A stretch of DNA of 64,000 nt from Dasypus novemcinctus (GCF_030445035.2 NC_080696.1:27045661-27109660); one strand, 5' to 3'; positions 45,160 to 59,088 are shown, numbered from the stretch's first letter. Program-made: numbers and translations. Notes: a model not told the origin generated them from the sequence alone.

Positions 45160-46629
45160 GATAGAAGGTGCTGAATATATGAAGGAAGATGATAGAGATC
45201 TGATTATTAACTTAAAATAATGAGATTTTACTAAATCATAAGTCAGATAAAGTCACAACTTTGCTAAAAATCTTGCAATTTCTTTAGAAAGACTTTACCT
45301 TTTCTGGCTCACTGTCACTTCCCTGACTGTTTCTCTCCTTGCTCACTCTGTTCCATTCTCTATGGGTTCTTTCCCCTTCTGTTAACACATCAAAACATAT
45401 CCTGCCTCTTAGCCTTTGTACATTTTCTTGGCATGAATCCTTCCTCTTCCTTGTTTCATGGCTAACTACGCTCCTTCATACTGAATCTTATTCCACCTAT
45501 GTTTGTAAAGGTGACACCTACCTGGCTTTCATGATCAACCCACACACTCCACCTACTCCTTATTTTTCCATAGCTGTGCTGGTTGCAGAGCTATTTTTCT
45601 CTCAGATAACAGGAATAGCTTCTTCCACAATGAAGTTTTCAGGGTATGTGCTGCAGTAGGCTTTGGTGTTTTGACCAATGCATTGCTTCTCAGAGGAGCC
45701 ATGTAAAGTCATACAACAGAAAAGAGTCCTTTCTCTCCAAAAATCACTCACTCATTTTAACCTCCTGTGATTGAGTGCATCAGTAAATTTCTGCAACATA
45801 TAGATTTTGTCGCTTATCTGGACTTCACTTGATTCAACTTGTAAGTAAATGAAGTTTCAAGATTTGAAAAATATGCTTTGTTAGAAAGCATCTTATTAGA
45901 AGCAAGACTGATCTGAATGACTCCTTAATCAGTTCATTCCCTGAAAAATGATGAAGCTTCTGAACAGTATTCTGAAAATGAAGGGTTGCTATCCTCTATT
46001 GCTCCTAAGCCTACCCTAGTCTCAAGAAAACACTACAATGTTTCTTAAAAGCCCCTGTGTTTACAGAAGGGGCAAGTAACAAATTCACCATCATGTTAAA
46101 GGCCAACCTGGCAGAAGTTTCTATTATTGGGGGTTCTTTTCATTTGAAGTATTTAAGGTTAATGGTGATATTTCAAGGACAGGTTATAAGATAAGCCTGC
46201 ACCTACAAACTTGCCCTAGGGGATAGAATTAGGAGTTTATTTGGGGAAAAAAGAGAACAGTCTAGATTTCTTCCTCCCCTTCCTTCTTCCTGTCCTATCT
46301 TGGAAACCTTTTTTCCACATCTCATTGGAGGACTATACCTAATAAACCTTGTCCTCTATAATTGTCCAAAAGAAATGAAAAGTACAAATACAACTGTAAG
46401 GTAATTTTCATTTTAAGGGTTCATTGAGTGTGTGTGTGCACCTTAGTGACACATGTGCACAAAAAATATTACAGAATAATGAGACATAAATTTATCAGTT
46501 AAATTTTATATCAGCTGAGGTAATAATAATAAGAAAAAATGATTTCATTCTTTAGGAATGAGGTGTTAAGTAAAAGAATAATAATAAAATGAAGGAAGGA
46601 AAAAGTGTGCAAATTAATTTTGTTTTTTA
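45160..46629. other. Single-copy DNA, no gene seen
   Basis: One 106-codon plus frame (45339-45659) without recognisable motifs; taken as chance. Confidence 0.4.
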
Positions 46630-46640
46630 ATCCTATTCAT

Positions 46641-47873
46641 TTTCCTCCTGACAGCCTTTATGTTACTCAAATGTGGCCAGTCTCGAAGCCTAACTCAGCC
46701 TCTAAATGCAATGCCTTCCCCCCAGCGTGGGACATGACACCCGGGGATGAGCCTCCCTGGCACCGAGGGATCACTACCACATATCAGCTGAAGATGCAAC
46801 TAGAAAAGGACCTTGAATTAAAGGTTCAATGCAGATCTAGCAGAATATCCCTGTCTACATATAATAACATGACTTTAAAATGCTGTTTGACCTAATGTAA
46901 GGGGGAAATGGAAAGGAGAAATGAGTTTATATGGCTATGAGTCTCTAAAAAAGAGTCTGGAGGCTGTCAGAAGGATTGCCCTTATGCACAACTGAACTGA
47001 GCAGAATCTAAGAGACAGATGAAGTAGATACAATCCCCAGGTATTGGTTCCTTTGAGGGCTAAAGGGACCCACGGGTTCTATGGTCATGGCAGATAGGGT
47101 TCATTGCCATGACAGATGGCCCTTCTTTGGAGCTGGTGTTTCTGCATGGTGAAACTGGACCCACAGGGGATCTCTTTTCATAAGACTATCATGCTACTTT
47201 ACTGGAATTGTAGTTGGTATTGGGGTTTCAGATATATTTAGGGGATTGAATCTTTTTACTGACAATATGATAACCAGGCCCTGAGCCTCAACAGACTCCA
47301 GCTCCTACAATCTGATTTATTGGACTCACCTCACTCAGCTAAGATGGAGTTGAGGAAGGACAACCACCACACCATGGAGCCTAGAGTGCCTACAACTGAA
47401 AGCAGGAGGAATGCATCCAGTAACCATGTGGAATCTGAGCCTCCTCTTGACATAGAGGTGCAACGGACACAACCAATCCAAGGACCTCAGAGAAAAGGTG
47501 GCATGGGAGTGGGAAAAGTGGACATGGTGGCTGATGGGTATGGGGAATGGCAGGAAGAGTTGAGATGTGGAGGTGCCTTTGGGACTTGGAGTTGCCCTGG
47601 ATGGTGCTTCAGGGGCAATCACCGGACATTGTTAACCCTCCCATGGCCCACTGGATGGAACGTGGGAGAGTGTGGGCTATGGTGTGGACCACAGGCCATG
47701 GGGTGCAGTGATGCCCAGAGATGTACTCACCAGATGCAATGGATGTGTCATGATGATGGGAGTGAGTGTTGCTGGGGGGGGAGGGGTGCGGTGGGGGTGG
47801 TGGGGTCAAATGGGACCTCATATTTTTTTTAATGTAATATTTTTACAAAATCAATTAAAAAAAAAGAAAAAAA
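46641..47873 (+). mobile_element. 5'-truncated L1, 3' UTR only
   Basis: Corresponds to the distal 1.2 kb of the 3' UTR of the full-length L1, on the opposite strand, from CCTCCTGACAGCC through GCCTTCCCCCCAGCGTGGG to the G-rich tract and A-tail. Candidate 11-bp TSD with one difference (ATCCTATTCAT at 46630-46640, ATCATATTCAT at 47874-47884). The G-run at about 47774-47808 again fits the G-quadruplex pattern. Confidence 0.8.
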
Positions 47874-47884
47874 ATCATATTCAT

Positions 47885-48972
47885 GCTTATTCTTGGAGTG
47901 ATTTTCTGTTGGCTGCAGCTGTGGCTGCCATATCTGGGTTCAGATTTTGGAGAAGAAGTTAGTATTATAATTGTTGATATTATCAGGATGTCAACCTGGT
48001 TAATGCTTAACATTCTAAAGAAAACCAAAATGAAAAAAATAGGACAAATAAATATATATTTCTCCAAGATACATTTAGAATGTTCACTAATATTTATGTT
48101 AATATACATGTATTACCAATGAATCTGCTTACCAGAAAAATGGTAATAATTATGCAATTATAGCTCTGAAAAGCTGAGATGTGAGAGATGATTCTGCAGT
48201 AGACCTTCAGCTCTTCAGCCTTTCTAATGTTTTAGTCTAAGCTGATACATGGTTTTTACTGAATGCTAAGATTGACTTTGAACTTCAGAAATTCCCTATT
48301 AAAAATCTTGTATAAGGTACTCAAATTTGAGAAACAATAACTACACATGAAAAAGGTGCCATTTGTATAAACAATGACAACTTTAAAGGAATACACAAGC
48401 CTTCGTATGTGAAGATGGAGGTGTACCATGTTCTGAATGACAGGTAAAGGAGCAGAGTGGTCTTAGCATCCTATGTGTGAATGCAGAGAATTGGCATGGG
48501 CTCATAGACAGAGAGAATGGAAGGATAACTGGATCACAGTTCTTGCATAGGTAGCACAATTGAGATAGAAATACCTCAAAAGGTGACTGATATAATGTGT
48601 TCAGAAAATATTTTATGATGTCAGAAAAATTGGAATCGCTAATAAGAACCATATTCAGTAGCTCAATAGGAGGATTCAATTCTAAATCTCCTTGCCAAGA
48701 CACTATTGATTACTAGAAGATATCATTGGGAAACTGAAAAATAACAGTGCTTGTTAGTCTTGGAAGTGGCTTTTGGCACCAAACATTATGAATAATTAAA
48801 GCATTACATCAGTCTCGGAAATGAAGAGAACATGTGCAAAGGAGACATTGCCCATAGTTTTCTATACACATAAAGGAATTCACTTTTTCCTTCCCTTCTT
48901 CATTGGCCAAATGCAGATACTAAAGTTTCAGGGAATCTTTTAGTAGGGCTTAGAGACTGATAGGACTGATCT
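47885..48972. other. Single-copy DNA, no gene seen
   Basis: Short frames only; nothing recognised. Confidence 0.4.
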
Positions 48973-48984
48973 AAAAAATACATC

Positions 48985-49400
48985 GGGAAGCGGACTTGGC
49001 CCAGTAGTTAGGGCATCCGTCTACCACATGGGAGGTCCACAGTTCAAACCCCAGGCTTCCTTGACCCATGTGGAGCTGGCCCATGTGCAGTGTTGATGCG
49101 CAAGGAGTGCCCTGCCGCACAGGGGTGTCCCCACGTAAGGAAGCCCCACGTGCAAGGAGTGCCCCCTTAAGGAGAGCCACCCAGCGTGAAAGAAAGTGCA
49201 GCCTGCCCAGGAATGGCACCGCCCACACAGAGAGCTGACACAACAAGATGATGCAGCAGAAAGAAACACAGATTCCCGTGCCCCTGACAACAACAGAAGC
49301 AGACAAAGAAGAATAAGCAGCAACTGGACACAGAGAACAGACAACTGGGGTAGGGGGGAAGAGGAGAGAAATAAATAAAATAAATAAATATTTAAAAAAT
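48985..49400 (+). mobile_element. DAS-type tRNA-derived SINE
   Basis: Starts GGGAAGCGGACTTGGCCCAG with a pol III B box (AGTTCAAACC, 49041-49050); has the body shared with the minus copy at 6386-6806, and ends with an AAATAAAT-rich tail. TSD of 12 bp with one difference: AAAAAATACATC (48973-48984) and AAAAAATCCATC (49401-49412). Recognised as the DAS SINE of armadillo. Confidence 0.9.
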
Positions 49401-49412
49401 AAAAAATCCATC

Positions 49413-50229
49413 ATTCTCATTACTTCAATATAGCACATGACTGCAAGAAATCCTAATCAGGGGTCTGTGAACTTAAATTAAAATTCAAAATAACATTATT
49501 TTTGTGGGGACATGTTTGTGCTGGTGTGATATATTTATTTAAAAATATACAGTATTATTAGTAAGGTATCCATATTTTTCACTTGACTGGCAAAGTGTCC
49601 ATGGAACAAAAAAGGTTAAGAAGCCCTGCCTTAGAGAAACACTTGGTATATACATACAAACATCTAAACATCAATTATCATATTAGGTTTTAAAGTATGA
49701 AATAGAATGAAGATGAATCTATCTTTGATTATGCATCCTTCCTGAGTGCTGCAATTTAAGGGTTATCTTGTAGGCTGAAAATCTGAATTCAGAGTTTGAC
49801 ATGAGAAGGTATCAGATCCTGGAGATTCATCTATGTCTTCAGCTGTATAATAAATCAGCAAGACAGTAAAGATGATGCTTTCTATTATTTTAGTATTCTA
49901 GAAACAGTATTCCAAATCACAGATCATGTGGCTAGGAATTAACATTTAATAATTGACATTAAAAAATATAAACATGGGTTATTTTTTGGATTACCAATGT
50001 ATCCATTTTCCTGATGAAAACCGAACAACAAAACAGAACATTTCTACTTAATCCTTCACTCACAAGACAGAGATTATTAGCATTGTTTATAAATATTCTA
50101 GTCCTCTCCTTTTTTGGGCAAATGGTTATATTAAATTTTCTAGACACCTTGTGGAAATTTGTGATATTATTTTGTAAAGTTGAATAATGATACTTTGGTA
50201 CTTCTTGTAAACTTATCAATCTTTTTTAG
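49413..50229. other. Single-copy AT-rich DNA
   Basis: Nothing recognised. Confidence 0.4.
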
Positions 50230-50660
50230 GAGACATATTCAAAAATGTTTTAGTAACAGTGTTCATAATAGAATATTTATTGACAGGTTAATGGACAATG
50301 AAACCTTGAATAATCACAAAATGAAATATGGTATGTAAGTGAAAATAAATCTATAGCTACCTTTAATAATCAATATAAAATTTAGTAATTTTATGTGGAT
50401 TAAAAAAAAGCTGATCCCAAAGGCAGAATTCAGTATGCTAAATTCAAAAATAGACAAAACTAAAAAAAGTGTGATAAATATATTTAATTTTTAAAAGTTC
50501 AAAATGATTATACATTTAAAAATCAGGTTACTGGTCATTGTTAGGAGTAGGAAGGTAGCAGAATAGAGAAGATTCTCAGAGATAAATTTAATTATTGGTA
50601 ATATTTTCAATTCTTGGGATGGGTGGTAAGTTTACTGGTATTAATTACATAAATAAATAT
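50230..50660 (+). mobile_element. Ancient L1 remnant
   Basis: Diverged resemblance to the C-terminal ORF2 and early 3' UTR of old mammalian L1s (for example TTCATAATAGAATATTTATTG, and a later GGTTACTGGTCATTGTTAGGAG). No TSD seen; assignment is tentative. Confidence 0.4.
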
Positions 50661-51439
50661 TTAACATCAATCATATCAAAAAGTGAAAAAAGTAAAACCG
50701 GTGGGTTTTGGTTGAATTCTGGCATTCACATTTTATTATACAAACTGTTTCCTCTTTTTATCTGTTGGCTCTGCTTCTTTTGTGTTTCAATCAGGCTCTC
50801 TCAAATTGACATGGTAATATTATAGGCAGGAGATCTGAGTTTACCTTCTCAAAAACTTTTATTAGGAAAAGGGGAGTGACCTCCTTCAATAGTCCAAACA
50901 GAATTACTGAGTTTGCATCTAATTTATTCATACATCTCTGTCTCAATCCTTCCATCTTGGGGGAAGAGTTATTTTCTGATTATCTAAGCAGGAGTCAAAT
51001 TGTCACACTTGGAAGACAATACCCAAATCATATATACTGAAAATGGAGAAGATATATTTCCTTAGAGGAAAATCAGGGTTTAGTTCCCTGAAAAATGAAA
51101 CTGTAGAAAATCCATTCTTTCCTGAAACTTTATTGTTTTCGATATCATTACTCTTTCATAATTTTACTCTTGGTTCTCTGAAAATGCTTCTTGAGCTCCT
51201 TCAGGGATACTTCTCTATCTCTCCCAGTCTTCCAGTTGCTGGTACATGGCTACATTTTCTGTTCAATCATTTCCACAATCTCTCTACCTGTTTTCCTTGG
51301 GTGATCTCATCCAATTTCATGACATGTCTATCATTTACAAGTACTAATTCCCAGATATAGTTCCACAATCCTGATTGAATTTTATACTTTTAAAAATCCA
51401 ACTGTTAAAATGAGACACAAAGTTATCACCATCCCAAAT
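50661..51439. other. Single-copy DNA
   Basis: A 105-codon plus frame (51043-51360) has no recognisable motif. Confidence 0.35.
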
Positions 51440-51832
51440 CCTCAAGGTTGAGGAATGAGCAAACATAAGGGGGAGGGGTGGAGTACAACCATGTATAAAG
51501 TAAAATTATTATTGTAGTAATGGAAAAACATGTAACATTGATATAAAGATAGTGGTCACCAGAGATTCTGAGGGGACGGGGGACGGAATAATAGGTGGAA
51601 AATGGAGCATTTGTAGGTCATTAGAATTAAGTGTAAACCACAATGTAAACTATAGAACTTGATTAGTAGCAATTCTTCAATATTTATTCATCAATTGTCA
51701 CAAATATACCATGTTATTGTGGGATGGCATTAGTAGGGAAAGAAGTGAAAAAGGGGGAGGGAAAGTATATGGGAATCCTTTATACTTACAAAATTTGTGT
51801 AATCTAAACCTTTTTAAAATAAAAGTAAAATT
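51440..51832 (+). mobile_element. Old L1 3' end
   Basis: Shows the usual series of L1 3' UTR words: GTGTAAACCACAATGTAAAC, then CATCAATTGTCACAAATATACC, GGGAAAGTATATGGGAATCC and TTTTAAAATAAAAG at the end. Confidence 0.6.
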
Positions 51833-53149
51833 ATGCAGTGTGCATATAAATATATATCAACTCTTTACTAAACATTTTCACTTGCATATCTTCTGGATAC
51901 CTGAATTTCAACTTGCCCTCATTACCTTACTATTAATTCTAAGCTCACCATACTGAATACCATTACTTAGTCATCAGCTATGTCTTTCATCATTATTTTC
52001 TAATACTCCCTGGCTTTCAGTTTAGGCTAGTGTGAGGCAAATGTGTGGAAAGAGAATAAACCATAGAATAAAATAGTCATTGATAATGAACCCAGTAGAG
52101 AACTTACTAAATGTATAACCTGGGTAATCTACTTAATTTCTGTGTGCCTTTGTGTCATCGTTGAGGAGAACTTCCTGGACAATTGTATGTTATGGAACTT
52201 GAGGACTCACTCCACCTCCAAAACTGTTAGTAGACAAGAATGAATGATCTGAAACAACTGTTCTGGGGGCTTTGGAGGTCAGGGTTACACTGTACCTCAT
52301 CCAGGGAAGAGTGTGAGAAAGAGGCTGAGAAACTGCTGTAAAAAATTGTGAGTATCTTGCTCCACAGTAGCTGCTGGTTCCCATCCCTCATCCTGGAGAT
52401 GGGCTGTGACTGCAGTCCCTGACTGGCTCCTACTAATGGAGGGGTACTTGGAAATTCTCTTCCCCAAGACTGAGAAGGGGGAGGGGCATGGTTGATCATT
52501 GATCATGGTTTGTGATGGATGAATTTGGATCACTGGGTCCTGGCTCTGAGCTGCTGTTTTTGCCTTCCCTGGGTACAGATGACCATGACCATTGTTTCAA
52601 CCCCTCCTTAGCAGGGACAGAGAAGGTGGAAGTTTGAAGACGGCACCTCCGTAGGACTAGGGGGAAGAGTTTGGTGAAGATCAGGAAAGAAGAGTTTCTG
52701 AGAATCATTAAAAAGTCTTTTTGTGTCTTTCTTGATTCTCTGCAGGGCTCTTTTGTGCTTGTCTCTGTCTCCTTTATGGGTAAAGAAAGCAAGGACAATA
52801 GTCTCCTTCACATTTGTTATGTATTAACCTGTTTAGTCTCTGCACAAACTAAAGGCATTATGGTGTATGTTAGTGATGTTAGGGAAATCACACATACCTG
52901 TTAAGCAACCATCACCCAGACCTCATCTATCCCTACCTCCTTCTCTGGGGAAGTCACAAACACTAAGTGGACATCCAATTATGTCCACTTGGGTCTTTCT
53001 ATTAGTCCCAATTGGGTCTTTCTATTAGCCCCACCTCTTATATATTGTGTGTCAATCCATGAACTGGAGGAGGTGTTAATTAAAGAAAAGGCCCAGACAG
53101 ATCTTAAACATGGAAACAGTGAAAAAACAGCCTCAAATATTATGCTTAT
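51833..53149. other. Single-copy DNA, no gene seen
   Basis: Overlapping short frames at about 52190-52900 on both strands have no recognised motif. Confidence 0.35.
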
Positions 53150-53400
53150 TAGCATGACAGCAGGACAGGTTGGCGCAAGAAGATGACAACAAGATGATAC
53201 CACAAGGTGATGCAATGAGGAGACAAAATAAGGAAGCACAATGAGAGATATAACAAACAGGAACCAGGGATGGCTCAAGCCATTGGGAAACTCCCTCCCA
53301 CATGGGAGGTCCTGGTTTGGGCTCCTAGTGCCTGCTAAAATGAAGTTGAGATTGTGAGCTCAAACAATTCAGGAAGGATAAATAAATAAAAGAAAACTTT
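53150..53400 (+). mobile_element. Second DAS-like SINE family, older
   Basis: Repeated GATGACAACAAGATGA-like words, then a tRNA-like block GGCTCAAGCCATTGGGAAACT with CCCACATGGGAGGTCC and a B-box-like TGGTTTGGGCTCC, and an AAATAAATAAA tail at about 53375. Related to, but not the same layout as, the two typical DAS copies. Ends are approximate. Confidence 0.6.
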
Positions 53401-54089
53401 AAAAATGTGCTTGTCAGAATAGAAGTTCTCAGTGGCTTGGCACTGTCCCCGATCAATGGATAAAAAACACATTAAAAAAATATAAATAGGATTCTTTTAT
53501 CCTATGTAATATGGAACAGGTTGAGTTCCAATCTATTGATCTCAACCAGGAGTAGTTTTTGGTCACATGACAAACCCACTTGCTCTATTGGACTCGTGCT
53601 ATGTAAGTGACAAGGAGAGTATTTGCCCATTCTAGACTCATTGTTCTGTGCAATGAAGGGAAATTTGCTAAATGTCTCTTTCTATGACCTGAACATGTGT
53701 TTCCATGATACACCATTGTAGCAATTTGATCTAAAAGTGGGGCTTGAATCACAGCTGTTTTTTTCTGAGTCTTTTGCGTTCGATGGATTATTATTTATGC
53801 ATTTTTTCTTCTTTTCCTTAATTTTGTCTTCAGAGAATTTTATCTTCTGATCATTTTATTCAGAATATATTAATGGAATCATGCTAACTGAATCTGTGGC
53901 CAGGGATAGGCATATATGCTAATTTCCCTAGTAAGATAAATAAATATCATATAATGGGAGAGAAACCGCATGACTTTTCAGGAGATTGCAAAAGTGAGCA
54001 AAAATTTTCTGATGACCTCAGAATTCATTAATATTACCATATACTCCATCACACATAAACAGTTCGGTAGAAGACAGAAAGGCCTATTA
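53401..54089. other. Single-copy DNA
   Basis: Nothing recognised. Confidence 0.35.
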
Positions 54090-54775
54090 AAAGTTTAATT
54101 AAGGAAGTAGCTAGGGTTCAACTTAGTGAGGAGTTGGGATGCCATGAAGCATAGAGGGAACATAGTTCTCAGAACCAAATATATACTCTGAACCATGGCC
54201 TGATATGTGGTGTTGTACCCCTATTATCCTGATATATATTATAATGGGATTCAGTGAGTGGAAGCAGAGATGATCCCAAATGACCCCCTAACAGAGTCTT
54301 ATGTTTCACCAAGGTAGGTCCTGTTTTTCTAAGAAGAAAACTAATGGGGACACAATACGGATGCCATTGAAATGGAACCGCCATTTTATGTTCCTTAACC
54401 AGTGAACCAGCAGGAAAGAAGACTAACTGCTCTGGCTGGTGTACTCAATTTTGATTATGGTAAGTACCTAGGAATGTTAATGTAGAGGTGAGATAGGGAG
54501 AACTATATCCAGAACATAAAGGGTTCACAGAAACATGCTTTAGTACTTTCACACCCAATGATAACTGTAAATGGGCCATTGCAACAACTCAGCCCAATAT
54601 AAACAAACCAGCTATGGGCTTGTATTGTTGGAGATCATATTTGCATTCATCCTACCAGGCAAAAATTCAAACAAACTGAAATGTTGGCCAAGAATGAGAG
54701 ATTGTGTAGTGGAGGAGAATCTTATCTGTATCAAGTATGGCTCTGGAAATTACTGCTGCAATAAATAATGTAGCT
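54090..54775 (+). mobile_element. Ancient ERVL-like internal remnant
   Basis: Reads like a short stretch of the internal region of an old ERVL-class element (the segment near ACAGAGTCTTATGTTTCACCA, then TTCCTTAACCAGTGAACCAGC and TAACTGTAAATGGGCCATTG). A 65-codon open piece (54571-54768) is within it. Recognition is by overall resemblance only. Confidence 0.4.
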
Positions 54776-55539
54776 TAATTCCATTTATTTATTTTTTTGA
54801 TCTGGAGAGTATAGAAAAAATGACTGGCCAGTATCCTAGAGATGATTTTGTAACTGATTTGATTTGTACTTCCCAATTCAGTAAAGGAATGAGTACATCT
54901 TTCATTTTTTGTTTAAAAAATGAACTATGTGATTAAAAATCTGAAAACCTCACAATGTATTTGAGAAGCAAGTTATCTTAAAAAGATTTGAATTATTCTT
55001 GGTGACTCAACAGATAAATTTTATTGATCACAATTTATGTATCTTAATAAATTTATTTGTTCCAATCATACTCACAAACTATTGGCTAGATGCTCAATAG
55101 CAAACACTGGATGTACAAACAGTACACTTCCAGCTGTTTGGTCTTTCCTGGGAGAGGTCTAATTTCTGGCAGGGTCTCCATTGTGCCCACTGTGAAAAGA
55201 TCATCAAGGTCTTATTTGACTATACCCATGAAGATTCATTTATAAGGGGATTCCTTTTTATTCTATGAAGAATTAGTCACAGTACATTAAAGGAGCAAGT
55301 TATATAACAGTACTATAACTTTCTGTGAATTTAACACAGTGTAAAGTAGAAAGTATATATTGATGTGTGCATAAAAACATTTTTAATGAAATGAGTCGTA
55401 AGAAAAAATAATAGTGATTATTTTTTAGAAAAGGGTGGAAAAGACTTTTAAAAATCTTGTACAATTTTGAGATGTTTGAATTTTCAAAACATATGCATGT
55501 GTTATTTTATATTTTCATATAAATAGGATTATCAGGATG
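54776..55539. other. Single-copy AT-rich DNA
   Basis: Nothing recognised. Confidence 0.35.
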
Positions 55540-55935
55540 GTGACATTTTGTACTGTCTTAATTTTCTAACACTGCTGTAACAAAGTTCCAAAACCTGGAT
55601 GGCCTAAAACAATAGAAATTAATTGTTTCATAGTTCTGAAGGCTAGATGTCTGAAATCTGTAAAGAAAAGATAAATCCTTGCCTATTCCTAGCTTCTGAT
55701 AGTTTGCTAGTTAGCGTTGGGCTTCAATTTCTGCCTCAGTAGACACATGGCATTCTCTCTGTCTTTATGACTATGTCTAATTTTGTCCTCTTATAAAAAT
55801 GCCAGTATCCTTGGGTTAGTGCCTCCCTTAATCTAGTTTGGACTCACCTTAACTAAGAATATTTTCAAAGACTATGTATTATATAAGGTAACAGTCGTGT
55901 CTTCTGGGAGATCATAAGTCAATCCATATTATACA
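55540..55935 (-). repeat. Ancient MaLR (MLT1-type) LTR
   Basis: Minus-strand reading. The plus strand shows the familiar run TTTCTAACACTGCTGTAACAAAG, then GGCCTAAAACAATAGAAATT, TTCTGAAGGCTAGATGTCTG and a later TCTTATAAAAATGCCAGT, all in MaLR LTR order. Confidence 0.6.
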
Positions 55936-55949
55936 CCTAATGTTTTCTT

Positions 55950-56280
55950 CTTTAAAATCATTTTAAATAAAATTTTATTGAAGTATAGCATCCATAAATG
56001 AACATACATACACAATAAGTGTGCAACAAAATTTGTAAAATTATAATACAAACATGCTCATCATCCTACAAGTCTCCCCATACATTTTCCCACCACCAAC
56101 ACCTTCTCTTGTGAAATATTTGCTACAAACTTTGAAAGAGCATTGTCAAAATATTACCACTAACTATAGCCCATATCTTACTTTTGGTGTATTTTTCCCT
56201 CAACCCACTTAATTATTAACACCCTGTTTTAGTATTATATATTCATCATAGTTCATAAGAGAACATTCTCATATTTGTCA
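55950..56280 (-). mobile_element. L1 3' end, minus strand
   Basis: TTTTATTGAAGTATAGCATCC, then GTGTGCAACAAAATTTG, CATCATCCTACAAGTCTCCCC and TAACTATAGCCCATATCTTAC: the usual 3' tail order of an L1 read from the other strand. Confidence 0.6.
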
Positions 56281-59079
56281 TCAACTAAAAAAAAGAAAAC
56301 CAGGAATTATATATACATATTTAAACTTGGAATTTTTTATGAAACTTAGTAGAAACATTTATAAAAATTTACTTCATTCCCTTCTAAATATTCATAAAAA
56401 TAAGCATAAAAATAAAATTTTGAGTTAATTCACAACGATGAAAAGAACCAAGCATGGAATGTTTGTTCATGAAAGATTTCCATTTATTTTTCAAAATAGA
56501 GAGGAGTAGTAGGTAATTGACTTAGCAGAGTGGCAAAAGTTACAACATCAGTGGATGGACAGAGAAACATAAATTTTAACTTCAAAATACCTTAGATGCT
56601 AGAAGCTTGAGCATCAGTTTTCAGAGTATGCAGGGTTAAACCATCCATTGAATTACAGGCAGAATATTTTATTTCCCAAGATCATTTTTCACACAGATGG
56701 GAAACAATTCCTCTTCATTATCCTTCAAAACTTTGAAAGGTTTTTGTTCTTGCTATTTATTTTAATTGTGCTAGAGAACTCATTAGTGAATCACAGTATC
56801 ACTGTGGAAGACAGTGATGAAATATACAGGTGCATATCAAGGACTAAGTGAAAGTCCACATTGTAAACTATGGGGCTCCTACCTCATGCTACTCCCAGAA
56901 TGCCAGCCGCCAGAACATCACTGTTTTCCAAAATCTGAATATTATTTTCTACCATCTCCCATTACTCATCCCAGCCAGGAAAGTTGATGGTTGTTTATTT
57001 ATTTATTTTTCAGGAGAAAATACATGACTGATATACTGTAAGATAACACAAAAGTCTAGTTCCCCCCCCCCAAAAAAAATAACAAACCTTGACCACACAT
57101 TTAGACATTCTAAATCACTTTTTATTTCCTCTGATATAAATATAAATTGAGAGTTTCTGCTTCCTGGCAAGATGTCAAGATTTATGAATTAAAAGATACA
57201 TCAATAGATATCTATCTTCAAACTACAGCAAAGAGGAATTTTGACCGTACACAATAGGTACAACAACTTCTCTATTTTCCTTAATAATTCTACTCTGGCC
57301 CTGAAGGTGCCAAATTAAGATCATGTAACTGACCAAATTCGTATTCCTAAGGTTAGTGGTCATCGCTTAATATTTGAGTCTGTTTCTAAACGTTCTTACC
57401 TTACCTTCACCCCAAGCAACCTAGCATTTTATTTCTATCACTTTTTTTACAATTCTCTACAGATTTTCTGATGAATGCTTATCTCTCATGTGCTCCTTAT
57501 CATGAAAGAATGATGAGTTACTTTTAATTGTTTTACTTCTTGCATATCATAAAATTACAAGGGATATTTTGGGGATAATGAAGCAGGCACTGTAGTTAAA
57601 TCAGGCTCATTTAGTGATTAAACAAGAGTTATCATCTATTCTTGTGATACCATGTGATTCATAGGGGTTTTGATGGACTAGGGGAGAAACTGGAATGTCA
57701 TCAGTACCTCAGATTCCTTGAGAGACCAGTCTCCTGTCATCTCTGTTATTCTCTGAGCTTGTATATGATCACCCTCTTTATAGTAACCTACTTTAAAATT
57801 TTATGTATTTTTAAATTCTCTTTGTTTTCTTGTTCTCTTTTCTCTCAAAATGTCTGATTACATACGGCTGTTTGTTGACAAGACCCAAATACTACCTTGA
57901 TGCATTGTCCAAGATTCTCTCTCCTCTCTCCAGCCTGTTAGAGTCCTTGTTCAGAATTCCTGAGAGGAAATCTGATTAATCAAATTTTATACATGAGCAT
58001 AGCAGACTAAACTTAAGTCCTTGGCCTACCCATGGAGCAACTTCCCTTGACCAGCAATCCAGAATAAGGCAACATAAAATGCTAGTTAACATGCACAGTT
58101 AACAGAACAGTATTATGAGAAAAATGATGAAAATATCTTCTAAGTGAAAAAAACACTTTATCTGGATGTTGCAATCATAGACTTATTTATAGGCACAATT
58201 TGTTCTCTACTAAGTTTTTAATGTTTTGGTTTCCAAAATCTGAATATTCTTTGATTCATCTTAGGAAGTGAATGTTTCAGATGTAAAAAAATGATATTAT
58301 TCTTTGAGTTTGAGAAAATTATCATGAAGTTCTCCCTCCTTCTTAAACACATATATTTTAGTTTAAGAATATGCCCACATTCTCTTTTCATAAAGTTATT
58401 CCCCAACTTGTTCTGCTCAGTTCTACTACAGTCAGGGAGTGATCATATACCTAACTAGGTAACTAAGATTACTCCTACATTTAGGAAGGTTTACAAGTTT
58501 TTAAGACTGTTAAATTTGGGTAGTTCTAAGGTAATGAGGCAATAGAAAAGGGTTGGGCTGCACAAAAAGGGATCACCTGCCCTATCAGTTCTTTCTATGC
58601 CATTCTTTGATCTTAGTGTATAAGAACCCTCTTGCTATTGCCTATGTCAGGTACTATTTATCACCCATTTTAGTCCTGTATTGTTAATTAAGTCCGTTGC
58701 CACCTTTTGCATAGATTTTAAGCTCTAGGAAAGGATAATATGACTTTGTGAAAAGGCATCAAGGAATCATGCTCAGTAATTCGCCTGGTTTCTTTAATAT
58801 TTTTTTTTCTTTTGTGTAAGCTGGAAGAGGAAATAAAGAGTAGTCCAGTTCCTAGTGAGAGAAGGGGACAGAAATGCAAATAAGACAACCAGATTTTTGC
58901 TATTTACTCTTTCCACACTAGTTTATAAAAAGACTTCTTTTGTCATTCTAGAAAATTTATAGTCTCTGACCCTTTTTATTTCTTTAATTCCTTCACTTTC
59001 TTGCTGTTGTGATGATTCCTTGTCAAACAGAGTTTAACTTATGGCAAAATATAACTAATAAGATTGTTGAAATCCCTCA
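56281..59079. other. Single-copy DNA, no gene seen
   Basis: Short frames only. A C9-A9 run (about 57062-57079) is the only simple sequence of note. Confidence 0.4.
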
Positions 59080-59088
59080 ACTTGCTAT

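Noticed and set aside
46090..46370. Possible LTR end (AATAAACC near 46340)
   Set aside because: No partner copy, TG start or TSD found.
47320..47832. 170-codon plus frame
   Set aside because: Inside the truncated L1 3' UTR copy; the matching region of the full-length L1 is broken in that frame.
48985..49060. tRNA-like start of the SINE as a real tRNA gene
   Set aside because: No cloverleaf with a proper anticodon arm; joined to a SINE body and A-tail.
49021..49344. Minus frames of 107-155 codons
   Set aside because: Antisense to a DAS SINE.
52190..52900. Cluster of overlapping short frames on both strands
   Set aside because: No motif or family resemblance, and no splice-site support; treated as chance.
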